The notes beneath the pieces are model-generated. The model was given only the letters and a program-made list of their open reading frames with translations, had not been told where the DNA came from and did no database searches. Both the position numbers and the translations under genes were made by a program. A stretch of 60,853 nt of DNA from an uncultured Prochlorococcus sp. (GTDB lineage: Bacteria > Cyanobacteriota > Cyanobacteriia > PCC-6307 > Cyanobiaceae). Below, one piece after another: positions 8,377 through 17,816 of the stretch (positions within the stretch are counted from its first letter, which is position 1; the number at the start of each line of letters is the position of its first letter). The stretch is taken from the NCBI GenBank assembly GCA_902521995.1, contig CABYTO010000009.1, positions 1 through 60,853 on the forward strand, in the 5' to 3' direction.

Positions 8377-11286
8377 ATGAAATCCACGGTTAATTCAGAT
8401 TTATTTATTAATAGACACCTTGGCTTGAGTGATGCTGATGAGCAGAAAATGCTCTCTAAGCTTGGTTTTAATAATATTGATCAATTTATAAATCTAGTTA
8501 TTCCTGAAGATATTCAGCTTAAAGATAAATCTTCAGAAATATTGCCCCAGGGTTGTTCAGAAATTGAGGCTTTAAACGAATTAGAAGAGATTGCGAATAA
8601 AAATACTAAAATGAGATCACTTATAGGCCTTGGTTATTATGACAATCATATGCCTAAAGTAATCCAAAGACATGTTCTTGAAAATCCAAGGTGGTACACG
8701 TCTTATACTCCATATCAAGCAGAAATTGCACAAGGAAGATTAGAAGCTCTATTTAATTTTCAGACTATTGTTTGTGAACTAACAGGATTCCCTGTTGCCA
8801 ATGCATCTTTGTTGGATGAGGGTACTGCTGCTGCAGAAGCCATGGCTATGAGTTTTTCCGCAAGAAAAAATAAATCTTTAAAAGTGTACTTAGTGGAGTC
8901 AAATGTTTTTGATCATACTTTTAATGTTCTACAAACCAGAGCAAAACCTTTGGGAATATCATTAAAACGCTTTACTCAAAGCAATCTTCCTAATCATGAT
9001 GATGTTTTTGGAATGTTGTTGCAATTACCTGGTAAAAATGGACAATTATATGATCCTACATTCTTAATATCCCAAGCACATAGATCAGAAATTATTGTTA
9101 CGGCATGTATTGATCCACTAGCACAAGTTTTGATTAAACCTATTTCTGAATTTGGTGTTGATGTAGCAGTAGGGAGCATGCAAAGATTTGGTGTTCCAAT
9201 GGGTTTTGGTGGCCCCCATGCAGCATATTTTGCTTGTAGCGAAAAATATAAAAGGCTTATACCCGGAAGAATAGTTGGGCAAACTCTATCTAAAAACGGA
9301 GAAAAGTCACTAAGATTAGCATTGCAAACAAGAGAGCAACATATTAGAAGGGAAAAAGCCACTAGCAATATTTGTACTGCTCAATCTTTGTTAGCCATAA
9401 TTTCTTCTTTTTATGCTATTTATCATGGACCCTCTGGATTAACGCAAATTGCTAAGAGATTAGTTGAGTTGAGAATAAATTTAGAATCAAGTTTAGCTTC
9501 TTTAGGTTTTGATATTCCTGATGGGATTAGATTTGATAGTGTTGATGTTTATTCTGAGCATTCCCAGAGAATCCATAATGAAGCTTTAAAGAATGGCTAT
9601 AACTTAAGAATTTTGCCTTTGGGATCAACTATTGAAAATTCAACTGGCTTTGGGATCTCTTTGGATGAGCTTAGTAATGAAAACGAAATAAAAGATATTT
9701 TGACTTTCGTAGCAAAACTTATAGAAAAAGATGAAGATTTAGATCATATAAAATTTGATAAAGAATTTCATCTTGAAAGTTTAGCTTTGAGATCCAGTGC
9801 ATGGATGCAGCAAGATATATTCACAAATTACCAAAGTGAAACTGAATTAATGCGATATATATTCCGACTTGCAGAAAAAGATTTTTCTTTGGTAGATGGG
9901 ATGATGCCATTGGGAAGTTGTACTATGAAGTTAAATTCTGCAGCAGAGTTAAATCCAGTATCCTGGGCTAATTTATCTTCCATTCATCCTTTTTCCCCAC
10001 CAGATCAAATTAAAGGCTATTCAAAAATTATATCTGACCTAGAAAAATGGATAAGTGAGATTGTTGGTTTAAAATCAGTTTCTTTTCAACCAAATGCAGG
10101 CTCTCAAGGGGAGTTTGCAGGTTTATTGGCAATAAATTCTTACTTTGAATCAAAAGGTGAACTGTTAAGAAAAAAATGTTTAATCCCAAAAAGTGCTCAT
10201 GGAACAAATCCTGCTAGTGCAGTTATGGCAGGTTTTGATGTGTTAACTGTTGAATGTGATGACGAAGGAAATATTGATTTTCATGATTTGTCAATCAAGG
10301 TCAAGAAATTTGATAATCAAATAGGGGCTCTTATGTTGACTTATCCCTCTACTCATGGAGTTTTTGAATTACAAATCAGAAAGATATGTGATTTAATTCA
10401 CTCTGTGGGAGGATTTGTCTATTTAGATGGAGCAAATTTGAACGCTCAGGTTGGATTATGTAAACCGGGGAATTATGGTGTTGATGTTTGTCATTTGAAT
10501 TTACATAAAACATTCTGCATTCCACATGGAGGTGGTGGTCCAGGAGTAGGTCCAGTTGCTTCATCAGAAACTTTAAGCCCATTTCTTCCTACTCATTCTT
10601 TAATGGATGATAATTTATCTAATAGTTCCAATTACGTATCTTCTGCCAAGCATGGGAGTGCAAGTATTCTTCCAATAAGTTGGATGTACATAAAAATGGC
10701 TGGTCTTAGTGGTTTAAGGAAAGCAACAGCGCATGCAATTTTATCTGCAAATTATATTGCGCATTCTTTAAAGCATAAATTCAAGATTCTTTATAAAGGA
10801 AAAAATAATTTTGTCGCACATGAATGTATTTTAGATTTTAGGGATTTAAAATCCAAAACTGGTTTGAGTGTAAATGATTTAGCTAAACGATTAATTGATT
10901 ATAGTTTTCATGCCCCAACAATTAGTTGGCCTGTTCCAGAGACGATAATGATAGAGCCAACTGAAAGTGAAAGTTTGATTGAATTGGATAGATTTTGCGA
11001 GGCTATGCTATTGATTGGAGAAGAAATCAGCGACATAGAACAAAATGTTGCATTAAAGAATAATAATGTAATAAGTAACGCTCCCCATACGCTGAAAGAG
11101 TTAATTACTGATAATTGGTATTATCCTTATTCAAAAGAAAAAGCTTCTTTTCCTTATAAAACTCAAACTTCTATTAAATTTTGGTCTTCAGTTTCTAGGA
11201 TCAATAATGCATATGGCGATCGCAATTTAATTTGTTCTTGCAATGTAAATCAAAGCGAGACTTTCGAAGAAAAAAAATGTGCTTAA
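8377..11286 (+). CDS. gcvP: glycine dehydrogenase (decarboxylating), glycine cleavage P protein
   Basis: The P protein decarboxylates glycine with PLP and passes the aminomethyl group to GcvH. It is a single long chain (969 residues from ATG 8377) with both halves fused: an N-terminal half with HLGLSDADEQKML, IGLGYYDNHMPKVI and LDEGTAAAEAM, and a C-terminal half with MMPLGSCTMKLN and the PLP site HLNLHKTFCIPHGGGGPGVG, whose lysine is K711. An in-frame TTG at 8371 would add two residues; I prefer the ATG. It follows gcvH on the same strand. A small hairpin lies just after the stop. Length is normal for the long-type enzyme. Confidence 0.97.
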   Translation: MKSTVNSDLFINRHLGLSDADEQKMLSKLGFNNIDQFINLVIPEDIQLKDKSSEILPQGCSEIEALNELEEIANKNTKMRSLIGLGYYDNHMPKVIQRHVLENPRWYTSYTPYQAEIAQGRLEALFNFQTIVCELTGFPVANASLLDEGTAAAEAMAMSFSARKNKSLKVYLVESNVFDHTFNVLQTRAKPLGISLKRFTQSNLPNHDDVFGMLLQLPGKNGQLYDPTFLISQAHRSEIIVTACIDPLAQVLIKPISEFGVDVAVGSMQRFGVPMGFGGPHAAYFACSEKYKRLIPGRIVGQTLSKNGEKSLRLALQTREQHIRREKATSNICTAQSLLAIISSFYAIYHGPSGLTQIAKRLVELRINLESSLASLGFDIPDGIRFDSVDVYSEHSQRIHNEALKNGYNLRILPLGSTIENSTGFGISLDELSNENEIKDILTFVAKLIEKDEDLDHIKFDKEFHLESLALRSSAWMQQDIFTNYQSETELMRYIFRLAEKDFSLVDGMMPLGSCTMKLNSAAELNPVSWANLSSIHPFSPPDQIKGYSKIISDLEKWISEIVGLKSVSFQPNAGSQGEFAGLLAINSYFESKGELLRKKCLIPKSAHGTNPASAVMAGFDVLTVECDDEGNIDFHDLSIKVKKFDNQIGALMLTYPSTHGVFELQIRKICDLIHSVGGFVYLDGANLNAQVGLCKPGNYGVDVCHLNLHKTFCIPHGGGGPGVGPVASSETLSPFLPTHSLMDDNLSNSSNYVSSAKHGSASILPISWMYIKMAGLSGLRKATAHAILSANYIAHSLKHKFKILYKGKNNFVAHECILDFRDLKSKTGLSVNDLAKRLIDYSFHAPTISWPVPETIMIEPTESESLIELDRFCEAMLLIGEEISDIEQNVALKNNNVISNAPHTLKELITDNWYYPYSKEKASFPYKTQTSIKFWSSVSRINNAYGDRNLICSCNVNQSETFEEKKCA

Positions 11287-11310
11287 AGGACTAGCATCCT
11301 TTTATTTACT
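11285..11310 (+). terminator. possible weak intrinsic terminator after gcvP
   Basis: Arms AAAGGA (11285-11290) and TCCTTT (11297-11302) enclose a six-base loop CTAGCA and are followed by a T-rich stretch (TATTTACTT). The first arm overlaps the gcvP stop codon. A six-pair stem with two G-C pairs is weak, so this may equally be a 3'-end stabilising hairpin or chance. Confidence 0.35.
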
Positions 11311-11415
11311 TAGTTAGTATGAGTGAGAATAAAAATTTAATATTTTCTTATAGAATTTTTTTAAATTTTTTTATTAAAATAATCGGGCATCAAATTTTTT
11401 GGGGTATTTGAAGCT

Positions 11416-11664
11416 ATGACCAAAGATTTTAAATCTGGTAATGTTAAGCACCTGCCAGTTAAAAACTTAGATTTACCAAATTTTGTTAATAATTTTTCAG
11501 GAGATAACTCAAAGATTTGTTCCATAGAGGGAACTAATGTTATAAGGGTACCCTTTGGTAAAAAATTTTCAAAGAAAAAACGGCCTGAAAAGAATCAAAA
11601 TATCGCTACCCTAATACTTCCTTTAAGTTCGTATAATAATCCCACGCCTCCACACGTAGCATAA
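11416..11664 (+). CDS. small hypothetical protein
   Basis: Eighty-two codons from ATG 11416, with no recognised domain. The product is hydrophilic with a strongly basic middle (FGKKFSKKKRPEKNQ, residues ~50-64) and a Pro-containing C-terminus (NNPTPPHVA). There is no signal peptide or membrane segment. It lies 129 bases after gcvP in an AT-rich gap and ends 12 bases before the convergent sqdX. The intact frame in such AT-rich DNA, where stop codons are frequent, supports it as a gene. Function is unknown; I saw nothing that ties it to glycine cleavage or sulfolipid synthesis. Confidence 0.6.
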   Translation: MTKDFKSGNVKHLPVKNLDLPNFVNNFSGDNSKICSIEGTNVIRVPFGKKFSKKKRPEKNQNIATLILPLSSYNNPTPPHVA

Positions 11665-11676
11665 TCAGGATTATTT

Positions 11677-12810
11677 TTAATCTATTTCTTTGAGAGTATC
11701 TGCATAATAATTTTGCAGTTGTAGTGTTGCTTGATTCCAATCCCATTTTTCTGCTTCGTTTCGTGCCTCTTTTCTCATTACTTCTCTTTTATCTTTATTC
11801 TCTAGAATTTTTTTTGTCGCTTCAATCAAACTTTGTTCCCCATTATCTTTTTCATCAGGATCATATAAACAACCATTAATCCCATCGCTAATAATATCTG
11901 GAATACCCCCCTTGTTGGCTCCGATAACAGGACATCCAGCTGCCATTGCTTCCAGTAAAACTAACCCAAGCGTTTCTGTACTAGATGGAAATAAAAATAT
12001 ATCTCCAGAGGCATAGGCGCTAGCAAGTTCATCGCCAGATAAGTATCCTATGAAATTAGTCTTTGTATTTTCGAAGATTTTTTCAAGCTGGTTTCTATAT
12101 GGTCCGTCACCTACAAGTGCTAGGCAAGCATTAGGAATACTTTCTAAGACTGGTTTAATTCTCTCAATTTGTTTTTCTGCTGATAATCTTCCTACATAAA
12201 TCAATAAGTAATTAGCGTCGTTATATTCCCCAAATAATTTTTTTCTCATTTTCTCACTTCTCAAATCTGGTCTGAAACTGAAAGTATCTACTCCCCTTTG
12301 CCATAGAGCAGTCCTTTGAATACCTTTATCTTTTAACTCGTTGACCATAGCAGTGGAAGTACATAAATTTAGCAAAGCTTGATTATGAGCTGCCTTAAGT
12401 AATTCCCACAAAAGTGGCTCTAACATACCCATACCGTAATGTTCCAGATATTTTGGAAGATGAGTATGGTAACTGGCAATTAAAGGAATATTATTAGTTT
12501 TCGCTAACCATATGCCACCTAAGCCAAGTACAGCTGGATTAACAACATGTATCAAATCTGGGTTAAATTTTTCTAACTTATCTGAGACTGCAGGACCTGG
12601 TAAACCAAGCTTCAACTCTGGGTATAAAGGTAATGGCATTGCAGCAACTCCAACTACAGTTGCACCCATATATGATTCTGGACACCCTTCTGGACAAAAA
12701 ATTATAACTTCATCACCATTTTTTATTAAAAATTCAATCGTTTTAGTCAGTCTTGTGACTATGCCATCAACTTTAGGTAAAAAAGTTTCAGTAAACAATG
12801 CAATTTTCAC
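11677..12810 (-). CDS. sqdX: sulfoquinovosyldiacylglycerol synthase (GT4 glycosyltransferase)
   Basis: SqdX moves sulfoquinovose from UDP-sulfoquinovose to diacylglycerol, the last step in making the thylakoid sulfolipid SQDG. The 377-residue product is a GT4 GT-B fold enzyme. Its N-terminal domain has MKIALFTETFLPKVDGIVTRL and IHVVNPAVLG. The C-terminal nucleotide-sugar domain has YVGRLSAEKQIE, LVGDGPYRNQLE and the E-x7-E motif region SSTETLGLVLLEAMAAGCPVIG. The start is GTG 12810. sqdB lies immediately upstream on the same strand (28-base gap), and this pairing makes the SqdX assignment secure. Confidence 0.94.
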   Translation of the reverse strand: MKIALFTETFLPKVDGIVTRLTKTIEFLIKNGDEVIIFCPEGCPESYMGATVVGVAAMPLPLYPELKLGLPGPAVSDKLEKFNPDLIHVVNPAVLGLGGIWLAKTNNIPLIASYHTHLPKYLEHYGMGMLEPLLWELLKAAHNQALLNLCTSTAMVNELKDKGIQRTALWQRGVDTFSFRPDLRSEKMRKKLFGEYNDANYLLIYVGRLSAEKQIERIKPVLESIPNACLALVGDGPYRNQLEKIFENTKTNFIGYLSGDELASAYASGDIFLFPSSTETLGLVLLEAMAAGCPVIGANKGGIPDIISDGINGCLYDPDEKDNGEQSLIEATKKILENKDKREVMRKEARNEAEKWDWNQATLQLQNYYADTLKEID

Positions 12811-12838
12811 TTTCTTTAGGTAATTATTTCAGAAATTT

Positions 12839-14032
12839 TTAATTAGTCTTTATTGCTTCAGCTTGTTTTTTAGTCCAGGAAGAAACACAAGGTATGCGCT
12901 TAAGATCACATCTATTGGAGTATTTTTTTGCAACCTCAACAACTTCTTCTAATAAACCATTATCAAGGGTCGTTGGGTTTAAACCTAATTCTATAAAGCA
13001 TTTATTATCAACAATTAGATCATTTTCTACTGCTTCATTTCTTGGATTTGGTAAATAATTGATATCGGCTCCTGTTAGGGAGGCAACTTTTTTGGCTAGT
13101 TCTCCAACTTGATGACTTTCAGTCATTTGATTAAAGATTTTGACTCTCTCTCCAGGTTTTGGAGGATTTTCAAGTGCAAGTTGTACACATTTTACAGAGT
13201 CTTTTATATGTATAAATGCTCTTGTTTGACCTCCTGTCCCATGCACACTTAATGGATATCCAATTGCTGCTTGCATTAGAAACCTGTTTAGAACAGTTCC
13301 ATAATCTCCGTCATAATCAAATCGGTTTGTCAATCTAGGATCTTTTAAAGTTGCATCTGTATTTGTTCCCCAAACAATGCCTTGATGTAGATCAGTGATC
13401 CTTACAAGGTCATTTTTGTTGTAGTAAAGAAATAATAATTGATCTAAAGTTTTAGTCATATGGTAAACACTACCTGGACTTGCAGGGTGTAGTATTTCTT
13501 CTTCAAAGCGGCTTCCGTCTGGTTGTGGAACTTCAACTTTTAGATAACCTTCTGGAATTGTTGCACCTCTATGTGATCCATATCCGTAGACTCCCATTGT
13601 TCCTAAATGGACAACATGAATATCTAAATTACTCTCTACTATCGCAGCAAGGAGGTTGTGGGTGCCATTAACATTATTATCTACTGTATATCTTTTGGTA
13701 AAACTCGATTTCATCGAGTAGGGTGCTGCTCTTTGTTCTGCAAAGTGGATCACAGAATCTGGTTTTTCATCAATGAGTAAATTGAGTAATTTTTGATATT
13801 GTTTAGAGATATCCATGTTAAGAAATCTCATAGGCTTACCTCCAATATCTTCCCATGCAGAAAGTCGCTCTGTTATCGAAGCAATTGGAGTTAAAGATTC
13901 TACCTCTAGATCAATATCAATTTTTCTACGACTTAAATTGTCTACAATAATCACTTCATGATTTTGTTCTGCTAAATTCACCGCACAAGGCCAACCGCAA
14001 AAACCATCTCCACCTAGAACAATAACTTTCAC
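12839..14032 (-). CDS. sqdB: UDP-sulfoquinovose synthase
   Basis: SqdB makes UDP-sulfoquinovose from UDP-glucose and sulfite using bound NAD. The 397-residue product is an extended short-chain dehydrogenase. It has the nucleotide motif GGDGFCGWP at 7-15, the active-site Thr in HLGTMGVYG (T145), and the YxxxK pair Y190 and K194 in VYHMTKTLDQ. It also has FAEQRAAPYSM, typical of SqdB. The start is GTG 14032. Its partner sqdX follows 28 bases later. The 165-base gap upstream (14033-14197) should hold the promoter of this two-gene unit. Sulfolipid replacing phospholipid is a known phosphorus-saving trait of open-ocean cyanobacteria. Confidence 0.96.
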   Translation of the reverse strand: MKVIVLGGDGFCGWPCAVNLAEQNHEVIIVDNLSRRKIDIDLEVESLTPIASITERLSAWEDIGGKPMRFLNMDISKQYQKLLNLLIDEKPDSVIHFAEQRAAPYSMKSSFTKRYTVDNNVNGTHNLLAAIVESNLDIHVVHLGTMGVYGYGSHRGATIPEGYLKVEVPQPDGSRFEEEILHPASPGSVYHMTKTLDQLLFLYYNKNDLVRITDLHQGIVWGTNTDATLKDPRLTNRFDYDGDYGTVLNRFLMQAAIGYPLSVHGTGGQTRAFIHIKDSVKCVQLALENPPKPGERVKIFNQMTESHQVGELAKKVASLTGADINYLPNPRNEAVENDLIVDNKCFIELGLNPTTLDNGLLEEVVEVAKKYSNRCDLKRIPCVSSWTKKQAEAIKTN

Positions 14033-14197
14033 TCAGAACTCCAGAATTAATAGATTCATAACATATTTATTAAATTACTACAGTGTGCTTCCAATTTGCG
14101 AAAAAATATTGAAAATAGTTTCAAATCTTCTTTCTTAATATGATCAATAAAATAATAATTTTTTATTCTCTTTTTAAACTTTGCTCAATGCAGAGAA
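14033..14197. other. intergenic region between thiG stop and sqdB start
   Basis: This 165-base AT-rich gap has no convincing ORF. It contains a short inverted repeat TTGAAA-ATAG-TTTCAA at 14109-14124, about 75 bases upstream of the sqdB start on the minus strand. It could be a small hairpin or operator, but its arms are only six bases. I see no clear -10/-35 pair. Confidence 0.4.
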
Positions 14198-14992
14198 TTA
14201 GATAGATATGTTTTTTTCCGGTGAACTTGCTACTGCAAAGTCTTGTTTTTTAATTCTTCCTGCCAGAAAAGCTTGCCTGCCAGCTTTCACACCATAATTT
14301 ATTGCTTGAGCCATTAAAGCAGGATTTTCAGCTTGTGCTATTGCACTATTGACTAGGACACCATCAGCTCCAATTTCCATGGCTTGAGAAGCTTCACTAG
14401 GGACCCCAATTCCTGCGTCAATTATTACAGGCACTTTTGCATTCTCGATAATAATTCTTATATTTGATAAATTTAATAAACCTTGGCCGGAGCCTATAGG
14501 CGAGCCCAATGGCATTACAGTTGCACAACCTATTTCTTCTAGTCTTTTTGCAAGAATAGGATCTGCATTGATATAGGGAAGAACAGCAAAACCCTTTTTT
14601 ATTAAAATTTCGGCTGCTTTAATGGTTTCTATTGGATCTGGTAGCAAATACTTTTTGTCTGGAATAACTTCTAACTTCACAAAATTATTTTCTTCTTGAC
14701 CAGACAATTTTGCAAGTTCTCTACCCAAAATTGCTATTCTCACTGCCTCATCGGAATTAATACAACCAGCTGTATTAGGAAGCATCCAGTATTTTTTCCA
14801 GTTGATCTTTTCTAGTAAATTTTCTCCGGTTTGATCATTTTTAATTCTTCTAACAGCGACCGTTATAATTTCCGTTTCAGAATTTGATAAACTTTTTTCC
14901 ATATCTTGAGTAGATTTGTATTTGCCAGTACCCACCATTAATCTACTGGAAAATTGTTTTCCATCAATTAGTAAAGAAGAATAATTTTCCAT
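14198..14992 (-). CDS. thiG: thiazole synthase ThiG
   Basis: ThiG builds the thiazole ring of thiamin from deoxyxylulose phosphate, a glycine imine and the ThiS thiocarboxylate. The 264-residue TIM-barrel protein has [11 protein letters not shown] (17-27), TVAVRRI, the Schiff-base lysine in VKLEVI (K106), [35 protein letters not shown] and [31 protein letters not shown]. The start is ATG 14992, two bases after the TPR-protein gene, so the two are probably translated from one message. thiS and thiO are not visible here. Confidence 0.97.
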   Translation of the reverse strand: MENYSSLLIDGKQFSSRLMVGTGKYKSTQDMEKSLSNSETEIITVAVRRIKNDQTGENLLEKINWKKYWMLPNTAGCINSDEAVRIAILGRELAKLSGQEENNFVKLEVIPDKKYLLPDPIETIKAAEILIKKGFAVLPYINADPILAKRLEEIGCATVMPLGSPIGSGQGLLNLSNIRIIIENAKVPVIIDAGIGVPSEASQAMEIGADGVLVNSAIAQAENPALMAQAINYGVKAGRQAFLAGRIKKQDFAVASSPEKNISI

Positions 14993-14994
14993 AT

Positions 14995-15552
14995 TTAGAA
15001 TCCCTTATCTTTAATGCCTTTATAAGGTTTATAATTATTTCTTTTTTCTAACTCCTTACTTTTTTTAATTGCTGTTTTGTTTTTTGGATCTATCCCCAAA
15101 ACCTTTTGATAAGTTGCATAAGCCAAGTCATACTCAAGTAAACGCTGTTGTGCTGATGCGAGGTTATTTAGGGCTATGGGATATTCTGGGAGAGATTTTA
15201 TTGCAGAGTTATAGTGTTTAATTGCTTTCTTAAATTCATTTTGAGCAGCATAAGAGAATCCTAAAGCATTATTTATTATCGCTTTGGCTTCGTCAGGTTC
15301 ATTTTCATAATTTTCAATTGCTTTTAAAAGAGTTTTAGTTGCTTCAGAATATAATCTTTTTTTTATTTGAATAGACCCAAATTCATATAATTCTGAAGCT
15401 TGAATAAGAGAATCTAAACCTTTCTGCTCAAATTTTACTAAATTTAATTCTTCACTTCTTGTTTTTAGAAATTGTCTGAATACAAAAATAGAAATTATTA
15501 TCAATACAACAAAAAGGATTATTAAATAAGATTGAAAGGAAGATATTTCCAT
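14995..15552 (-). CDS. membrane-anchored TPR-repeat protein
   Basis: A 185-residue protein with one N-terminal hydrophobic segment (residues ~8-27, [17 protein letters not shown]), then a soluble region with two or three tetratricopeptide repeats. Recognisable repeat elements include [51 protein letters not shown] and [30 protein letters not shown]. It probably acts as a protein-protein adaptor at a membrane, but the partner is unknown. It sits between rplT and thiG on the minus strand, 36 bases after rplT and two bases before thiG. The TPR call is firm; a specific function is not. Confidence 0.85.
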   Translation of the reverse strand: MEISSFQSYLIILFVVLIIISIFVFRQFLKTRSEELNLVKFEQKGLDSLIQASELYEFGSIQIKKRLYSEATKTLLKAIENYENEPDEAKAIINNALGFSYAAQNEFKKAIKHYNSAIKSLPEYPIALNNLASAQQRLLEYDLAYATYQKVLGIDPKNKTAIKKSKELEKRNNYKPYKGIKDKGF

Positions 15553-15588
15553 TATTTATTTTTAATTCTCTCGATTATATTCTTTTTT

Positions 15589-15936
15589 CTACTTACTAAC
15601 GGAAGAAACAATTTTCTCGAAACACTTAGGATCGTTTAATGCTAATTGAGCAAGCATTTTTCTATTAATAATAATTTCTGAATTTTTCATGCCATTTATC
15701 AACTTGCTATAGTTTGTTCCATTTATTCTTGCAGATGCGTTAATTCTAGAGATCCAAAGTCTTCTAAAATCTCTTTTTCTTCTTCTTCTATCCCTATAAG
15801 CATTACAAAGAGCTTTCATCACTCTTTGGTTTGCGGTTCTGAAAAGATTTTTGTTCCCCCCTCTAAAACCTTTCGCAAGATTTAAGATTTTGTTTCTTCT
15901 TTTTCTGGCTATGTTGCCTCTTTTAACGCGTGCCAT
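15589..15936 (-). CDS. rplT: 50S ribosomal protein L20
   Basis: L20 binds 23S rRNA early in large-subunit assembly. The 115-residue product has the very basic N-terminus [43 protein letters not shown] and the conserved [16 protein letters not shown] segment; length is normal. It starts at ATG 15936, 25 bases after rpmI, in the usual rpmI-rplT order. infC, often the first gene of this operon in other bacteria, lies far away here at 45627. Confidence 0.98.
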   Translation of the reverse strand: MARVKRGNIARKRRNKILNLAKGFRGGNKNLFRTANQRVMKALCNAYRDRRRRKRDFRRLWISRINASARINGTNYSKLINGMKNSEIIINRKMLAQLALNDPKCFEKIVSSVSK

Positions 15937-15961
15937 GAATATATAAAAATTGGTGAAAGAT

Positions 15962-16159
15962 TTATGCGTATGGAATCATTAATCTTACATTATCAGCATC
16001 TCTTTCATCAACTACGGCTTTTGTTGATAGATGTCTTTTTAATTTTGAGCTTTTATGATCAAGTAAATGATTATGGAAAGCTCTTCTTCTCATGAATTTA
16101 CCCGTCGCAGTAGCTTTAAATCTTTTGGCGGCTGATTTACGAGTTTTTAGTTTAGACAT
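15962..16159 (-). CDS. rpmI: 50S ribosomal protein L35
   Basis: A small basic 65-residue ribosomal protein that begins [33 protein letters not shown], as the family does, and ends with the conserved [23 protein letters not shown] stretch. The start is ATG 16159. It is the first gene of the minus-strand run to rplT, the TPR protein and thiG. Its promoter must lie in the 91-base divergent gap shared with the SpoIID-domain gene. Confidence 0.98.
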
Positions 16160-16250
16160 TTAAGTCAAATGTGTTTAATTAGGATAATCTAAACCTTTAT
16201 ACGCATTGGTGCAAATAAAAGTTTTTAATTGACTAAGAAAGTTCTAACTT

Positions 16251-17804
16251 ATGAAACTTAAATTTGCTTTTTTAAAATTATTTTTAGGATGCATTTCTCT
16301 TTTATTGATAAACACTAAATTTACTTCAAATGTAAAAGGAGAAGAATTGCAAAATGTTGAACTCAACGATGAAATTAAAAAAGGCAAATTTTTAATTGGT
16401 TTAAAGCAATATTTAGGCGGCGAGAATGACAGTTTTTCAAAAAAAAGGAATATCAACTTTATCACTGATAAAGGTTTTTTAAATCTAATATCGTCTAACG
16501 GTGTTAAACATAAATCAAAAAAGATAAATATTGGCTGGGTGGATATACCCATCAAAAATCCAAAAAAAATCGAAAGAATTGTTTTTGGTCCTTTTGCTAG
16601 CTATGAATCAGCAAAAAAACAATCAGAGAAACTTAAAGATAAAGGATTTGAGACGACTGTTGCTTACCCTAAAAATTGGGAGGTATGGATTCCATTTGAA
16701 GATGATCTGCCAGAGTTTGAATTAAAAAATAAGATTTCTAGAAAAATAAAAAATTTTCAAATTACTCCTGTTCTAAGAAGTGAACATAGTGTTTTGAAAC
16801 TTGAAGGACCTATACATATTTACTCTGAAGAGGAAATAAAAATAAATGGTGTCAACTTTGGTAGAAATTTTTATTTAATAAAAGATTCATATGGAACTTG
16901 GACTCTAGTTCAAAAAATTGGATTTGATGATTATTTGGCAGGTGTTTTGCCATACGAAATTGGACCGAATTCTCCTTTAGAAGCACTCAAAGCTCAAGCA
17001 GTTATTGCAAGAACTTGGGGAATATTTAATTCTGATAGATTTAATATGGATAAATATCATTTATGTATAAGTACTCAATGTCAAGTTTATAAGCCTTCTA
17101 AAATTTCAAATAAAAAAGTGCAAAAAGCTATAGAAGCAACTTCAAATTTAATACTTACTTATGGAAATCAACCAATAAATGCTTTTTACCATGGTTCTAA
17201 TGGTGGCGTATCTGCTACGGCAGGCGAGTCTTGGCAAATTCAAAATTATTCTTATTTCAATTCGATAATTGATGGTTCTAAATCATTAAAAAAAATTTTT
17301 AAACTTCCAATTAAAAATGAATCTGATTTAAATAATTTTTTAGATTTTGATAAAGAACAGTTTTATGGGAGTAATCATTCTCTTTTTCGATGGAATAAGA
17401 AAATTACTAATCTTGAAATTAAAGAAAAGTTAATTAAAAACAAACTTATAAATATTAATGATGATGTTTTGGATTTAAATTCTATTGAACGTGGGTATAG
17501 TGGCAGAGTGACAAAATTGGAAATACAAACTGACAAAGTTAATAAATCTATTGTTCTAGTTAAAGATGATATTCGACGGGTATTAAATTTTATACCTAGT
17601 AATTTGTTTACTATTAATAAATTAAGTGATGATTTATGGCTTTTGAGAGGAGGAGGCTTCGGTCATGGTGTAGGTTTATCTCAGTCAGGAGCAATTGAAA
17701 TGGCTAAATTAGGATTCTCTTATGAACAAATATTGAATCATTACTATAGAGATGCAAAACTGAAAAAAATTGAGATTTTGTCTCAGGGAAAGTTAAGTAA
17801 TTAA
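16251..17804 (+). CDS. SpoIID/LytB-domain protein with SPOR-like segment
   Basis: The 517-residue product has a signal-peptide-like N-terminus (residues ~5-24 hydrophobic), so it is probably exported. A SPOR-like segment follows (~85-140, VFGPFASYESAKKQSEKLKDKGFETTVAYP). The SpoIID domain starts near residue 190, with FDDYLAGVLPYEIGPNSPLEALKAQAVIARTW and the closing GGGFGHGVGLSQSGAIEMAKLGFSYEQILNHYY. In Bacillus, SpoIID is a lytic transglycosylase acting on peptidoglycan stripped of its stem peptides; cyanobacteria carry related proteins of uncertain role. A cell-wall role is inferred. It starts at ATG 16251, divergent from rpmI, with the glucosyltransferase gene 12 bases downstream. Confidence 0.85.
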   Translation: MKLKFAFLKLFLGCISLLLINTKFTSNVKGEELQNVELNDEIKKGKFLIGLKQYLGGENDSFSKKRNINFITDKGFLNLISSNGVKHKSKKINIGWVDIPIKNPKKIERIVFGPFASYESAKKQSEKLKDKGFETTVAYPKNWEVWIPFEDDLPEFELKNKISRKIKNFQITPVLRSEHSVLKLEGPIHIYSEEEIKINGVNFGRNFYLIKDSYGTWTLVQKIGFDDYLAGVLPYEIGPNSPLEALKAQAVIARTWGIFNSDRFNMDKYHLCISTQCQVYKPSKISNKKVQKAIEATSNLILTYGNQPINAFYHGSNGGVSATAGESWQIQNYSYFNSIIDGSKSLKKIFKLPIKNESDLNNFLDFDKEQFYGSNHSLFRWNKKITNLEIKEKLIKNKLININDDVLDLNSIERGYSGRVTKLEIQTDKVNKSIVLVKDDIRRVLNFIPSNLFTINKLSDDLWLLRGGGFGHGVGLSQSGAIEMAKLGFSYEQILNHYYRDAKLKKIEILSQGKLSN

Positions 17805-17816
17805 AAATTTACTTTT

